DNA of 64,000 bases from Halogranum rubrum. GTDB lineage: Archaea; Halobacteriota; Halobacteria; Halobacteriales; Haloferacaceae. Below the pieces are notes generated by a model, which had not been told where the DNA came from, made no database searches, and worked only from the letters and a program-made list of their open reading frames with translations. The translations under genes were made by a program, and so were the position numbers. This document shows, one piece after another, positions 33,595 to 42,937 of the stretch. The DNA is taken from positions 62,001 through 126,000 of the forward strand of contig NZ_FOTC01000002.1 in NCBI RefSeq assembly GCF_900114455.1. The letters run 5' to 3'. Within the stretch, counting starts at the first letter, position 1. Each line of letters starts with the position of its first letter.

Positions 33595-34185
33595 ATGGCC
33601 AGCCGAAACCCGGACGCCGATGCCGATGTAGCGGAGACGACGAAGACGACGGAAGCGACGATGACGGAGATGGCAGACCATCCGACGAGTCCGAACGGTT
33701 CGGCAGTCGCGTACGAGGACGAGGAGTGGACTGCGACACGGAGCGTCGACCAGCGGTCGAATCTGGCCGTCGGCGACACCGTCGTCTTCGAGAAGTCCTT
33801 CTCCGGCGCGGACGTCGACACTTTTGCACACACCAGCGGCGACACCAACAGACTCCACCTCGACGACGACTTCGCCGACGGGACGCGCTTCGGCGGCCGA
33901 ATCGCACACGGGACGCTCGTCTCGGGGCTCATCAGCGCCGCACTCGCTCGTCTCCCAGGTGTCGTCGTCTATCTCTCGCAGGACACGTCGTTTCACGCTC
34001 CGGCGTCGGTCGGCGACCGATTCACCGCCGAGTGTGAAATCGTCGAAGACCTCGGGAAGTGGCGCTACCGTCTCACGACCGTCGTCACCGACGACGACGG
34101 GCAGACACTCATCGACGGCGAAGCGGTCGTCCTCGTCGACGAACTGCCGACTGCGGCGGCGGAGACACCCGAAGCCGCAGAGTAA
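33595..34185 (+). CDS. MaoC-family (R)-specific enoyl-CoA hydratase
   Basis: The protein has up to 196 residues. After a variable acidic N-terminus of about 55 residues, the hotdog domain begins at LAVGDTVVFEKSFSGADVDT. The hydratase motif SGDTNRLHLDDDFA with catalytic Asp/His and the following GRIAHGTLVSGLIS are intact. It hydrates trans-enoyl-CoA to (R)-3-hydroxyacyl-CoA, a step feeding polyhydroxyalkanoate synthesis. ATGs at 33661 or 33670 are possible alternative starts because the first 20-25 residues look non-domain. A TATA-like AATAATGATG lies about 30 bases before 33595. Link to the 3-hydroxybutyrate genes at 58-62 kb is possible but unproven. Confidence 0.88.
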   Translation: MASRNPDADADVAETTKTTEATMTEMADHPTSPNGSAVAYEDEEWTATRSVDQRSNLAVGDTVVFEKSFSGADVDTFAHTSGDTNRLHLDDDFADGTRFGGRIAHGTLVSGLISAALARLPGVVVYLSQDTSFHAPASVGDRFTAECEIVEDLGKWRYRLTTVVTDDDGQTLIDGEAVVLVDELPTAAAETPEAAE

Positions 34186-34277
34186 AGTCGGTCTCTTCTG
34201 ACGAACTCGCGGTCGCTCTTTCTCTCGCTCATCGGTCACACTTCAACAAACCGCGACAAAAAGCCGAGTCTCACCTA

Positions 34278-36050
34278 TCAGCGCGTCTTCGTTCGGTCCT
34301 CTATCTTCTTCTCGAACCACTGCCACTCGCGGGTGAACTGCCCGGACTCCTTGAGGTTCCACGGGTCGGGGTCGGTGACGATAGAGCCCAGTCGGTACGA
34401 CTGGACCATGTTGACGACCCAGAGAACCGCCGCCAACCCGAGGACGAACGCGCCGACGGTGGCGACCTGTTGGAGCAGTTCGAACTGCGCAGGGTACTCT
34501 GCCGACCGGCGAGGGAGACCCATCTGGCCGATGATGAGCATCGGCATGAACGTCACGACGACGCCGACGATGCTGAGGTACGCCTGCACTTGGGCGAGCG
34601 TCTGGTTGTACATCCGTCCGGTGAGGATGGGGAACCAGTAGTAACTCGCGGCGAAGCCAGCGAAGGCGATGACGCCCATGACGATGAAGTGGAAGTGGCC
34701 GACGACGTAGTAGGTGTCGTGGAGCACGAGGTCCACCGGAATCGACGCGAGGAAGATACCGGTCACGCCGCCGATGACGAACAGACCGATACCGCCGACA
34801 CAGAAGATCATCGGCGCGGTGAGTCGAACGTTGCCGGTCCACATCGTCGTCATCCAGTTGAACGTCTTGACGGCCGAGGGGATGGCGATAGCGAGGGTGA
34901 CGACCATGAACGACGCCCGAAGCCGTGGGTCGATTCCCGTCGAGAACATGTGGTGTGCCCAGACGCCGAACGAGAGCACGCCGATAGCGAGCGTCGAGTA
35001 GACGACGAACTTGAACCCGAAGAGCTTCCGCCCCGAGAACTTCGGGAGGATGAGACTCACGAGTCCGAACGCCGGTAAGACGAGGATGTACACCTCCGGA
35101 TGGCCGAAGAACCAGAAGAGATGTTGCCAGAGGATGGGGCCACCACCTTCGACGGCGAAGAACACTGTTCCGAAGTTACGGTCGAGCAACAACATGAGGA
35201 CTGCGCTCCCGAGGATGGGGAACGCGAAGATGATGATGCCGCTCGTGGTGAGCATCGTCCACGTGAAGATGTCGAGGTTACTCCAACTGACCTCGTCGCC
35301 GCGTTCGGTGAACACGGTGACGATGATGTTGATTGCACCCATGATGGTCGCGAGACCGCTCAGGTGGAGTCCGAGGAGGAGTATGTCGACCTGCGGGTTC
35401 GTGAGTTGGGTCGCCAGCGGCGTGTAGAGCGTCCACCCCGTCGTCGGTGGTTCGAGTGCGAAGAGGAGTTCACTACGGATACCGACGGCCAAGAGCATCT
35501 TGCCCATAATCTCGGTGATGAGTCCCGCTCGAACCATGAAGAACGCCGGCGGCAGGAGCCAGAAGGCGATGGCGTTGATGCGCGGGAACGCCATGTCGTC
35601 GGCGTCGAGGAGGATGGGCAGGAAGTAGTTCGCAAAGCCGGTGAAGACGGGCGTCACGAAGAAGAACAGCATCGTGAACCCGTGGGTCGTGAACAGCGCG
35701 TTGTACGTCTCTGCGCTCCAGACGTCGACGCCGGCGGTGAACAGTTCGGTCCGGATCATCATCCCGTCGGTGCCGCCCCAGAGGGCCGCGACGGTCCCGA
35801 ACAGGAGGTACAAGACGCCGATGTCCTTGTGGTCGACAGTCGTCAACCAACGAAAGACACCGAGTGGTTTCTCGGTCCGCACTCGCGTGCCACGCAGAAA
35901 GCCGCCGTCGGTCGCAGGTGTGTCGGTGTCTCTGCCGCCGTCACGACGAAGTCGAAACACCACCGCGCCCACTGCGAGAAGCGTGAGGAGGAGTGTGATA
36001 GTCACCAGTCCAGACGCGAGTGCTACCACGGGTACCACGCCTCCGAACAA
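34278..36050 (-). CDS. Cytochrome c oxidase subunit I (heme-copper oxidase)
   Basis: This 590-residue membrane protein is the catalytic subunit of a terminal oxidase reducing oxygen to water while pumping protons. It has about 13 helices. Ligands are visible: low-spin heme His in FTTHGFTMLFFF, CuB His and the cross-linked Tyr region in HLFWFFGHPEVYILVLP, the CuB pair in VWAHHMFSTG, and the heme a3/heme a histidines in YYVVGHFHFIVMG. The Glu of GHPEV marks the type A family. An extra N-terminal helix precedes the core. A separate six-gene operon is not present: no subunit II or III lies on either side, only a DUF6789-like gene. Confidence 0.95.
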   Translation of the reverse strand: MFGGVVPVVALASGLVTITLLLTLLAVGAVVFRLRRDGGRDTDTPATDGGFLRGTRVRTEKPLGVFRWLTTVDHKDIGVLYLLFGTVAALWGGTDGMMIRTELFTAGVDVWSAETYNALFTTHGFTMLFFFVTPVFTGFANYFLPILLDADDMAFPRINAIAFWLLPPAFFMVRAGLITEIMGKMLLAVGIRSELLFALEPPTTGWTLYTPLATQLTNPQVDILLLGLHLSGLATIMGAINIIVTVFTERGDEVSWSNLDIFTWTMLTTSGIIIFAFPILGSAVLMLLLDRNFGTVFFAVEGGGPILWQHLFWFFGHPEVYILVLPAFGLVSLILPKFSGRKLFGFKFVVYSTLAIGVLSFGVWAHHMFSTGIDPRLRASFMVVTLAIAIPSAVKTFNWMTTMWTGNVRLTAPMIFCVGGIGLFVIGGVTGIFLASIPVDLVLHDTYYVVGHFHFIVMGVIAFAGFAASYYWFPILTGRMYNQTLAQVQAYLSIVGVVVTFMPMLIIGQMGLPRRSAEYPAQFELLQQVATVGAFVLGLAAVLWVVNMVQSYRLGSIVTDPDPWNLKESGQFTREWQWFEKKIEDRTKTR

Positions 36051-36115
36051 GAGGTCCCGATGAACATAGCTCCCCTTAGGACGGGGGAGGCAAATAGCTA
36101 CCCGCCGCGGAGGAA

Positions 36116-36637
36116 TTACCGTGAAGATTCCACCGACGGCGTCTCCTCGAAGCGACTCCGAGTCGTTCCGGTGAGTCGACCGTAGACCGCTCCGAGGACG
36201 AACCCGTACGCGAGATGCGAGATAAGCGTGAAGATGGCGTAGATGACCAACAGCGCCCCACCGATGTCACCGCGGCCGAGAACGACGAAAGGGACCCACA
36301 GCACGACTGCGAAGACCGCTCCACGCGTCGCCGGGTCGGGACTCGTCGGAATGTAGTCTTCGAGCGCCAAGAAGAGCAACGGCCAGGCGATACCCCCCGC
36401 GAGCACGAAGAGGACGAAACCGACGAAGACGTTCCCCGGTTGGCCGGCGAAGCGGGCGACGGCGTCGAACACGCCGATCTGTTCGCGTGTCTCGACCTCC
36501 AAGAGGAGCAAGAGGACGCTCATGACGGCCATTCCGACGACGCCACCGGCGATGGCGCTTATCGGGTGGCGAAGGTTTCGCAGCGCGTACTCCAGATACC
36601 CCTCGTCGTTGCCTCCGTCGGTCCGCGGCGTCTGCAT
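36116..36637 (-). CDS. DUF6789-like membrane protein linked to cytochrome oxidase
   Basis: This 173-residue protein has four predicted helices (about 24-46, 70-92, 110-128 and 132-155), with MQTPRTDGGNDEGYLEYALR at the N-terminus. I recall this family as DUF6789, usually beside haloarchaeal heme-copper oxidase genes. Here it lies 65 bases upstream of the subunit I gene on the same strand and is probably in one transcript. It may assist oxidase assembly or be a small subunit; that is inference from position. Confidence 0.8.
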   Translation of the reverse strand: MQTPRTDGGNDEGYLEYALRNLRHPISAIAGGVVGMAVMSVLLLLLEVETREQIGVFDAVARFAGQPGNVFVGFVLFVLAGGIAWPLLFLALEDYIPTSPDPATRGAVFAVVLWVPFVVLGRGDIGGALLVIYAIFTLISHLAYGFVLGAVYGRLTGTTRSRFEETPSVESSR

Positions 36638-36792
36638 GGCCCACGATACACGGCCGTCCCTGAATAAGACACCGGCTATCGTCGCGTCCAGTGTCGCTCA
36701 CTACTCGGTTGCCCCTCGTTCGTCCACTCGTCTCTCTTCTTCTCTCCTCATCGAAGCACACAGCTTAGTACCACGAACGAATATCACTGGGT

Positions 36793-37830
36793 ATGTCCGA
36801 ACTCGGCAAGATAGACCGTGCGTTCTTCGACGAGTACGTGTACCCGAACCTCGGGGCCGACCGAGACGACGTTCGGCTCTCACCGCAACACGGCGTCGAC
36901 TTCGGCGTCGTCGACGTCGGCGACCGGGCCGTGGCGATGGCCACCGACCCCGTCTTCGTGATGCCGTCGCTCGGTTTCGAGCGTGCGGCGTGGTTCGCCT
37001 TCCACATCCTCGTCAGCGACGTCGCCGTCTCGGGTCTCACCCCGACACATCTGGCCGTCGACTTCAATCTCCCGCCGGAGATTTCGAACGACCAGATTCG
37101 AACGCTCTTGGAGACGTTCGACGCCGAGGCCCGCGAGTTGGGCGTGAGCATCGTCACGGGTCACACCGCCCGATACGCCGGGTGCAACTATCCGATGGTC
37201 GGCGGCGCGACGAGCGTCGCCGTCGGCGACCCCGCGAATCTCGTCCGGCCCGACGGCGCGCGCGTCGGCGATACGGTCGTCATCACGAAGGGTCCGGCTA
37301 TCGAGGCGACGGGTCTCCTGAGCAACCAGTTCGACCCGCTCATGCGCGACGGCGGCGTCGACGACACGACCATCGACGCCGCACAGGACCGTTTCGACGA
37401 CATGAGTCCCGTCCGCGACGCGATGGTCGCGTCTGCGGCGGGCGACGTCACCGCGATGCACGACGCCACCGAGTGCGGCGTCTACGGCGGTCTCTACGAA
37501 CTCGCTCGCGCCGCGGGCGTCGGTATCGACATCGACCGCGACTCGGTTCCCGTCCTCCCGGGCGTGCTCGAAGCCTGCGACTTCTTCGGCATCGACCCGT
37601 GGCACGCCATCAGCGAGGGGACGCTGCTGGCGACGGTGGCTCCCGACGACGCCGACGCGGTCCTCGACGCACTGGACCGCGAAGGAGTTCCGTCGGCCGC
37701 CGTCGGCGAGGTGGTCGAGGGGTTGGGGCTTCGCGTCGACGGCGACGAGGTTCCCCATCCGGAAGTCGACCCGTTCTGGGGCGCGTTCGAGGAGCACATG
37801 GCCGAGTTGCAGGCGCGGGAGGAGCAGTGA
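36793..37830 (+). CDS. AIR synthase-family protein (PurM/HypE/ThiL fold)
   Basis: This 345-residue protein has the two-domain PurM-like ATP-binding fold. The N-terminal half has [20 protein letters not shown] and [13 protein letters not shown]; the C-terminal half has [19 protein letters not shown] and [20 protein letters not shown]. Members of this superfamily include PurM, HypE, SelD and thiamine-phosphate kinase ThiL. It is closest in feel to HypE-like AIR synthase proteins. Its TGA overlaps the ATG of the ThiD-ThiN gene, so translation is coupled and a thiamine role, perhaps a phosphoryl transfer, is plausible. No hydrogenase genes occur here. Confidence 0.82.
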   Translation: MSELGKIDRAFFDEYVYPNLGADRDDVRLSPQHGVDFGVVDVGDRAVAMATDPVFVMPSLGFERAAWFAFHILVSDVAVSGLTPTHLAVDFNLPPEISNDQIRTLLETFDAEARELGVSIVTGHTARYAGCNYPMVGGATSVAVGDPANLVRPDGARVGDTVVITKGPAIEATGLLSNQFDPLMRDGGVDDTTIDAAQDRFDDMSPVRDAMVASAAGDVTAMHDATECGVYGGLYELARAAGVGIDIDRDSVPVLPGVLEACDFFGIDPWHAISEGTLLATVAPDDADAVLDALDREGVPSAAVGEVVEGLGLRVDGDEVPHPEVDPFWGAFEEHMAELQAREEQ

Positions 37831-39275
37831 TGCGCCGACCGGCACCCGTCTCGCCACCTGTCGCGCTCACCGTCGCCGGCAGCGACTCCGGCGGCGGCGC
37901 AGGTATCCAAGCCGACGTGAAGACGATGGAGGCCCACGGCGTCTTCGGAACGTCTGTACTGACCGCCGTGACGGCGCAGAACACCCGCGGCGTCGCGTCT
38001 TCGTACACTCTGCCGACGAGCGAAATCGAGGCGCAGTTCGACGCCGTGCTCGACGACTTCACCCTCGGTGCGGTCAAGACGGGGATGCTCGCCACGCGCG
38101 AGGTAATCGAGACGGTGACCGACCGACTCGACGGGGTCGACGCACCGCTCGTGGTCGACCCGGTGATGGTCGCCACGTCGGGCGACCGTCTCCTCTCCGC
38201 AGACGCCGAGTCGGCGTACGAGGAACTCGTCGCCGCCGCGACGCTGGTCACGCCGAACACCGACGAGGCGGCGGTGCTCTCCGGCGTCGACGTGACGGAC
38301 CGCGAGAGCGCGGGCGAGGCGGCCGAGCGACTGGTCGAGATGGGGGCGAAGGCGGCGCTCGTGAAGGGCGGCCACCTCGACGGAGCGCGCGTCGTCGACA
38401 CGCTGGTCGTCTCCGACCGACTCCGTGCGGGCCGTGCGCCCCGCGACGACGACGCGCCGGACGCACCGGGCACGCCCGACGCACCGACCGGACTCGCCAC
38501 CCACCGCTTCGACCATCCGCGCGTCGACACGGACGCGACACACGGGTCGGGGTGCGCGCTGTCGAGTGCCATCGCGGCCCGACTCGCTCGCGGCGAGTCG
38601 CTGGTCGAGGCGGTGGACGGCGGAACCGACTTCCTCCATCGCGCGGTCAGATACGGTCTCGACGTCGGCGAGGGACCCGGTGCGGTCCACCACCTCGTGG
38701 AACTCCGAGAGCGGGCCGCCCGACAGGAGACGGTCGAAGCAGTCGCCAGTGTGGTCGAGGAGTTCGTCGCCCGCGACGTCTCCCTCCTCGTCCCCGAAGT
38801 CGGAATGAACGTCGTCGGGGCGACGCCGTACGCCGAGTCACCGGACGAGACGGCGGCCGTCGAGGGGCGTATCACGCGGACGTTCTCGGGCGTCCACCCG
38901 AATCGGGGCGTGCGTCTCGGCGCGTCCAGTCACGTCGCGCGCTTTCTCCTCGCGGCCCGCGAAGTCGACCCGAGTCGTCGCTTCGCCGTGAACTGTCGGT
39001 TCGCCGACGACGTGGAGGCCGCCCTGTCGGCACTCGACGGTCCAGTCGCGGAGTTCGACCGTGCGGCCGAACCGGACGACTCTGCGACCGAAGAAGGAAA
39101 CACGATGCAGTGGGGGGCGCGGCGCGCGTTCGAATCGACCGAAGGGACACCCGTCGCCGTCGTCGACCGGGGTGCAGTCGGTAAGGAGCGTATCGTGAAA
39201 CTGCTCGCCGCCGATGCGGACACACTCGTCGAGCGAACGCTGACGCTCCTCGACGCCGTCGAGGCGGAGCGATAG
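37830..39275 (+). CDS. thiD/thiN: Bifunctional ThiD-ThiN: HMP(-P) kinase and thiamine-phosphate synthase
   Basis: This 481-residue fusion makes the pyrimidine diphosphate and joins it to the thiazole to form thiamine phosphate. Residues about 8-290 are ThiD (ribokinase fold): [35 protein letters not shown] and the anion hole [13 protein letters not shown]. Residues about 300-481 are ThiN, the archaeal thiamine-phosphate synthase domain that replaces ThiE ([39 protein letters not shown]). A Pro/Asp/Ala-rich insertion near residues 205-222 interrupts ThiD. It starts one base inside the stop of the AIR synthase-like gene. Confidence 0.94.
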   Translation: MRRPAPVSPPVALTVAGSDSGGGAGIQADVKTMEAHGVFGTSVLTAVTAQNTRGVASSYTLPTSEIEAQFDAVLDDFTLGAVKTGMLATREVIETVTDRLDGVDAPLVVDPVMVATSGDRLLSADAESAYEELVAAATLVTPNTDEAAVLSGVDVTDRESAGEAAERLVEMGAKAALVKGGHLDGARVVDTLVVSDRLRAGRAPRDDDAPDAPGTPDAPTGLATHRFDHPRVDTDATHGSGCALSSAIAARLARGESLVEAVDGGTDFLHRAVRYGLDVGEGPGAVHHLVELRERAARQETVEAVASVVEEFVARDVSLLVPEVGMNVVGATPYAESPDETAAVEGRITRTFSGVHPNRGVRLGASSHVARFLLAAREVDPSRRFAVNCRFADDVEAALSALDGPVAEFDRAAEPDDSATEEGNTMQWGARRAFESTEGTPVAVVDRGAVGKERIVKLLAADADTLVERTLTLLDAVEAER

Positions 39276-39328
39276 AGAGACGGCGCTCGCGTCGGAAACG
39301 ATTTCCTCTCTCCATGTTTCGTTCACCC

Positions 39329-39994
39329 ATGGACAACCGTCTCCCCGCGGCCGCGATACTGGCCCTCCTCGTCTTGCTGTCTGGCTGTGCGACGATGACC
39401 GTCGAGTCCGACGTCGCCACCGACGGCACCATCGACCGCTACGAACTGAACCTGAACACCTCGACGACCGTCTACGGTCTCCTGAACCAAGGTGCCGAAG
39501 ACGAGGGGTACGACTCGCTGGCGGAACAACTCCGTGCGAACGTCAACGACTCGAACGCCGAGAACGTCAGCGTCAGCCAGTCGCTCGACGGCGACCAGGC
39601 GACGGTGACGCTCGTCGTAACCGGGTGGAACCCCGTCGACGCCGAGCGACTGAACGTGACCCGCGTCGACGGTCGCGTCGTCTACGAGGACACGACGTTC
39701 TACGACGCCGACGTCGCTCCCGGCGGGGGCGTCGACGTCGCCGACTTCGAACTCCGATACGTGGTGAACATGCCGGGCGACGTCCAGCGTGCGGAGGGTG
39801 CCTCGTCGGTCAACGGGTCGACGGCCGTCTACGAGGCCAGCGGCCGAGACGCCTTCACGAGTACGCGCGTCTACGTCGAGAGCGACGCGCCGACGGGTGT
39901 GTTGACGCCGGGATTCGGCGTCGTCCCGGCCGTCGTCGCCGTGTTGCTCGTCGTCGTGAGTGTTGCCGGCGTCGCCGTCGCTCGCCGTCGGTGA
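39329..39994 (+). CDS. Surface lipoprotein with a C-terminal PGF-like membrane anchor
   Basis: This protein of about 221 residues begins with a Sec-type lipoprotein signal ending LLVLLSGC (Cys near 20). The middle is an acidic, beta-rich domain (VESDVATDGTIDRYELNLNT, VTGWNPVDAERLNVTRVDG). The last 30 residues are TPGFGVVPAVVAVLLVVVSV then a basic VARRR end, which resembles the PGF-CTERM sorting signal of haloarchaeal surface proteins. Both ends therefore carry anchoring signals. ATG at 39314 is a possible earlier start. Function unknown. Confidence 0.8.
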   Translation: MDNRLPAAAILALLVLLSGCATMTVESDVATDGTIDRYELNLNTSTTVYGLLNQGAEDEGYDSLAEQLRANVNDSNAENVSVSQSLDGDQATVTLVVTGWNPVDAERLNVTRVDGRVVYEDTTFYDADVAPGGGVDVADFELRYVVNMPGDVQRAEGASSVNGSTAVYEASGRDAFTSTRVYVESDAPTGVLTPGFGVVPAVVAVLLVVVSVAGVAVARRR

Positions 39995-40186
39995 CGAGAA
40001 CTCGTCAGACGACTGTCTGACGTGCCGTAACCTACACTTCCCGCCGGTCTGTTCGTCTACGTGTCGTCTCGGTCGCACCGCACGGACAGGGTAGGGACGG
40101 CCCGTGCGAGGCGACGGGCGACATTCTCCCACAAACCGCATCAGTAACCCGCAGTGCTTTAGCCGCCGTCTCTCCCAGAACAGAGT

Positions 40187-42871
40187 ATGACTGCAACGGG
40201 AATCGTCGGGGAGTTCCTCGCCCTCAAAGAGGAGACGGACGCGGATATTCTGGCGATGCAGTGCGGCGACTTCTACGAGTTCTTCGCCGACGACGCCGAA
40301 CTGGTCGCGAAGGAACTCGACCTGAAGGTGTCGCAGAAGTCCTCGCACGGGTCGTCCTACCCGATGGCGGGCGTTCCCCTCGACGACCTCACGCCCTACC
40401 TCAAGGCGTTGGTCGAACGCGGCTACCGAGTCGCCGTCGCCGACCAGTACGAGACGGAGAACGGCCACGCCCGCGAGATTACGCGCGTCGTCACGCCCGG
40501 CACGCTCTTGGAGACGACAGACGCCGACGCCCAGTATCTCGCCGCACTCGTTCGCGACTCTGATGGATTTGGTCTCGCGTTCGCCGACATCACCACCGGT
40601 CGCTTCCTCGTCACCGACGTCGACGACGTCGCCGACGCCCACGCCGAACTGTACCGGTTCGCCCCCGCCGAAATCCTCCCCGGCCCGGAACTCCGCGGCG
40701 ACGACGAGTTCCTCGCGTCCCTTCGCGACGGGACGGACGCCTCGCTCTCACTCCACGAGGCGGAGGCGTTCGCACCGGGTCGTGCGCGCCATCGCGTTCG
40801 CGAACAGTTCGGCGACGAAGCGTTGGAGAGCGTCGGTATCGACTCCGAACGAGCGGTTCGGGCGGCGGGTGCCGTCCTCGCCTACGTCGACGAGACGGGT
40901 GCGGGCGTCCTCCAGTCGATGACGCGCCTGCAGGCCTACCACGCCCGCGACCATCTCGAACTCGACGCGACGACGCAGCGCAACCTCGAACTGACCGAGA
41001 CGATGCAGGGTCGGCGCGATGGCTCCCTCCTCGACACGCTCGACCACACCGTCACGAGTCCGGGTGGACGACTCCTCCGCGAGTGGCTGACGCGCCCGCG
41101 ACGTGACCCCGACGAGTTGCGACGGCGACAGACCTGCGTCTCGGCGCTCGCCTCGGAGGCACTCGCCCGCGAGCAGGTCCGTGACGTGCTCGACGGCGCG
41201 TACGACCTCGAACGACTCGCCAGTCGCTCGGCCAGCGGGAGTGCAGGTGCCCGTGAACTGCTCTCGGTCCGAGACACGTTCGCCATCCTTCCTGCGCTCG
41301 TCGACGCCATCGAGGGGAGTCGACTCGCCGACTCGCCACTCCGCGACGTCGTAGAGCGGCCGGACCGCGAGGCTGCAGCGGCGCTCCACGACGAACTCGC
41401 CGACGCCCTCGCCGAAGAGCCACCGAAGACGGTCACCCAAGGAGAACTGTTCAAGCGCGGCTACGACGACGAGCTAGACGACCTCATCGAGCGTCACGAG
41501 TCGGCGAAGAGTTGGCTCGACGACCTCGGCCCGCGCGAGAAGCGCGAACACGGCATTCAACACCTGCAGGTCGACCGCAACAAGACGGACGGCTACTACA
41601 TCCAGGTCGGCAAATCCAACACCGACCGCGTCCCCGAACACTACCGCGAGATAAAGACGCTCAAGAACTCGAAACGCTACGTCACCGACGAACTGGAGGA
41701 GAAGGAACGCGACATCCTCCGTCTCGAAGAGGTGCGAGGCGACTTGGAGTACGAACTCTTTCAGGACCTCCGCGAGCGAGTCGCCGAGCAGGCAGAACTC
41801 CTGCAGGACGTCGGGCGGACGCTCGCCGAAGTCGACACGCTCGCCTCCCTCGCCACCCACGCCGCCGGGAACGACTGGGTCCGCCCAGCGTTGGACGAGG
41901 GTGACGCACTCACCATCGAGGCCGGTCGCCACCCCGTCGTCGAGCAGACGACCGACTTCGTGCCGAACGACCTCCGACTCGACCAGCGTCGGGGATTCCT
42001 CATCGTCACCGGCCCGAACATGTCCGGGAAGTCGACCTACATGCGACAGGCCGCGCTCATCACCCTGCTTGCCCAAGTCGGCAGTTTCGTCCCCGCCCGC
42101 AGTGCGACAGTCGGCGTCGTCGACGGTATCTACACCCGCGTCGGCGCACTCGACGAGTTGGCACAGGGACGCTCGACGTTCATGGTCGAGATGCAGGAGT
42201 TGAGTAACATCCTCCACTCGGCGACCGAAGATTCGCTGGTCATCCTCGACGAGGTGGGCCGCGGCACCGCCACCTACGACGGCATCTCCATCGCGTGGGC
42301 GGCGACCGAGTATCTGCACAACGAGGTTCGCGCCAAGACGCTCTTCGCGACGCACTACCACGAACTGACGAGTCTCGCCGACCATCTCCCGCGCGTGGCG
42401 AACGTCCACGTCGCCGCCGACGAGCGAGACGGCGACGTAACGTTCCTCCGCACCGTCGTCGACGGCCCGACCGACCGCTCCTACGGGATTCACGTCGCCG
42501 ACCTCGCGGGTGTGCCGAAACCGGTCGTCGACCGCGCGACGGACGTACTCGGTCGTCTGCGCGACGAGAAGGCTATCGAGGCGAAGGGCGGCGACGGCGG
42601 GAGCGGCGAACCCGTCCAAGCCGTCTTCGACCTCGGGTCGGGGCAGTTCGCGGGCGGGAGCGACACGGCAGACGTGGCCGAGACGACTGGCGAGCGGAGC
42701 AACGGAACCGCCGCCACGACGGCTAACGGTCACGCAGAGCCAGCGAGAGCCGAACTCGACGCCGACACCGAGGCGATTCTGGAAGAGTTGCGGTCGACGG
42801 ACGTCAACGAGACGTCGCCCATCGAGTTGATGGCGAAAGTCCAGCAGTGGAAAGAGCGACTGGACGAGTGA
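40187..42871 (+). CDS. mutS: DNA mismatch repair protein MutS
   Basis: This 894-residue protein recognises mispaired bases. The N-terminal mismatch motif F-x-E is present at Phe29-Tyr30-Glu31 in CGDFYEFF. The C-terminal ATPase has Walker A GPNMSGKSTY (from 609), STFMVEMQELSNIL, Walker B SLVILDEVGRGTATYDG and the THYHEL switch. An acidic low-complexity stretch (about 800-855) separates the ATPase from the C-terminal dimerisation helices. It belongs to the bacterial-type MutS1 group present in haloarchaea. mutL lies 3.2 kb downstream on the same strand with a glucosidase and two Nudix genes between. A CTTTAGCC box about 30 bases upstream fits the start. Confidence 0.96.
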   Translation: MTATGIVGEFLALKEETDADILAMQCGDFYEFFADDAELVAKELDLKVSQKSSHGSSYPMAGVPLDDLTPYLKALVERGYRVAVADQYETENGHAREITRVVTPGTLLETTDADAQYLAALVRDSDGFGLAFADITTGRFLVTDVDDVADAHAELYRFAPAEILPGPELRGDDEFLASLRDGTDASLSLHEAEAFAPGRARHRVREQFGDEALESVGIDSERAVRAAGAVLAYVDETGAGVLQSMTRLQAYHARDHLELDATTQRNLELTETMQGRRDGSLLDTLDHTVTSPGGRLLREWLTRPRRDPDELRRRQTCVSALASEALAREQVRDVLDGAYDLERLASRSASGSAGARELLSVRDTFAILPALVDAIEGSRLADSPLRDVVERPDREAAAALHDELADALAEEPPKTVTQGELFKRGYDDELDDLIERHESAKSWLDDLGPREKREHGIQHLQVDRNKTDGYYIQVGKSNTDRVPEHYREIKTLKNSKRYVTDELEEKERDILRLEEVRGDLEYELFQDLRERVAEQAELLQDVGRTLAEVDTLASLATHAAGNDWVRPALDEGDALTIEAGRHPVVEQTTDFVPNDLRLDQRRGFLIVTGPNMSGKSTYMRQAALITLLAQVGSFVPARSATVGVVDGIYTRVGALDELAQGRSTFMVEMQELSNILHSATEDSLVILDEVGRGTATYDGISIAWAATEYLHNEVRAKTLFATHYHELTSLADHLPRVANVHVAADERDGDVTFLRTVVDGPTDRSYGIHVADLAGVPKPVVDRATDVLGRLRDEKAIEAKGGDGGSGEPVQAVFDLGSGQFAGGSDTADVAETTGERSNGTAATTANGHAEPARAELDADTEAILEELRSTDVNETSPIELMAKVQQWKERLDE

Positions 42872-42937
42872 GCGACACTCCGGCAACGCCCACCGACAGC
42901 CCCTACAGTCAAGAGTCTGTCTCCGAATCGGCGTACT

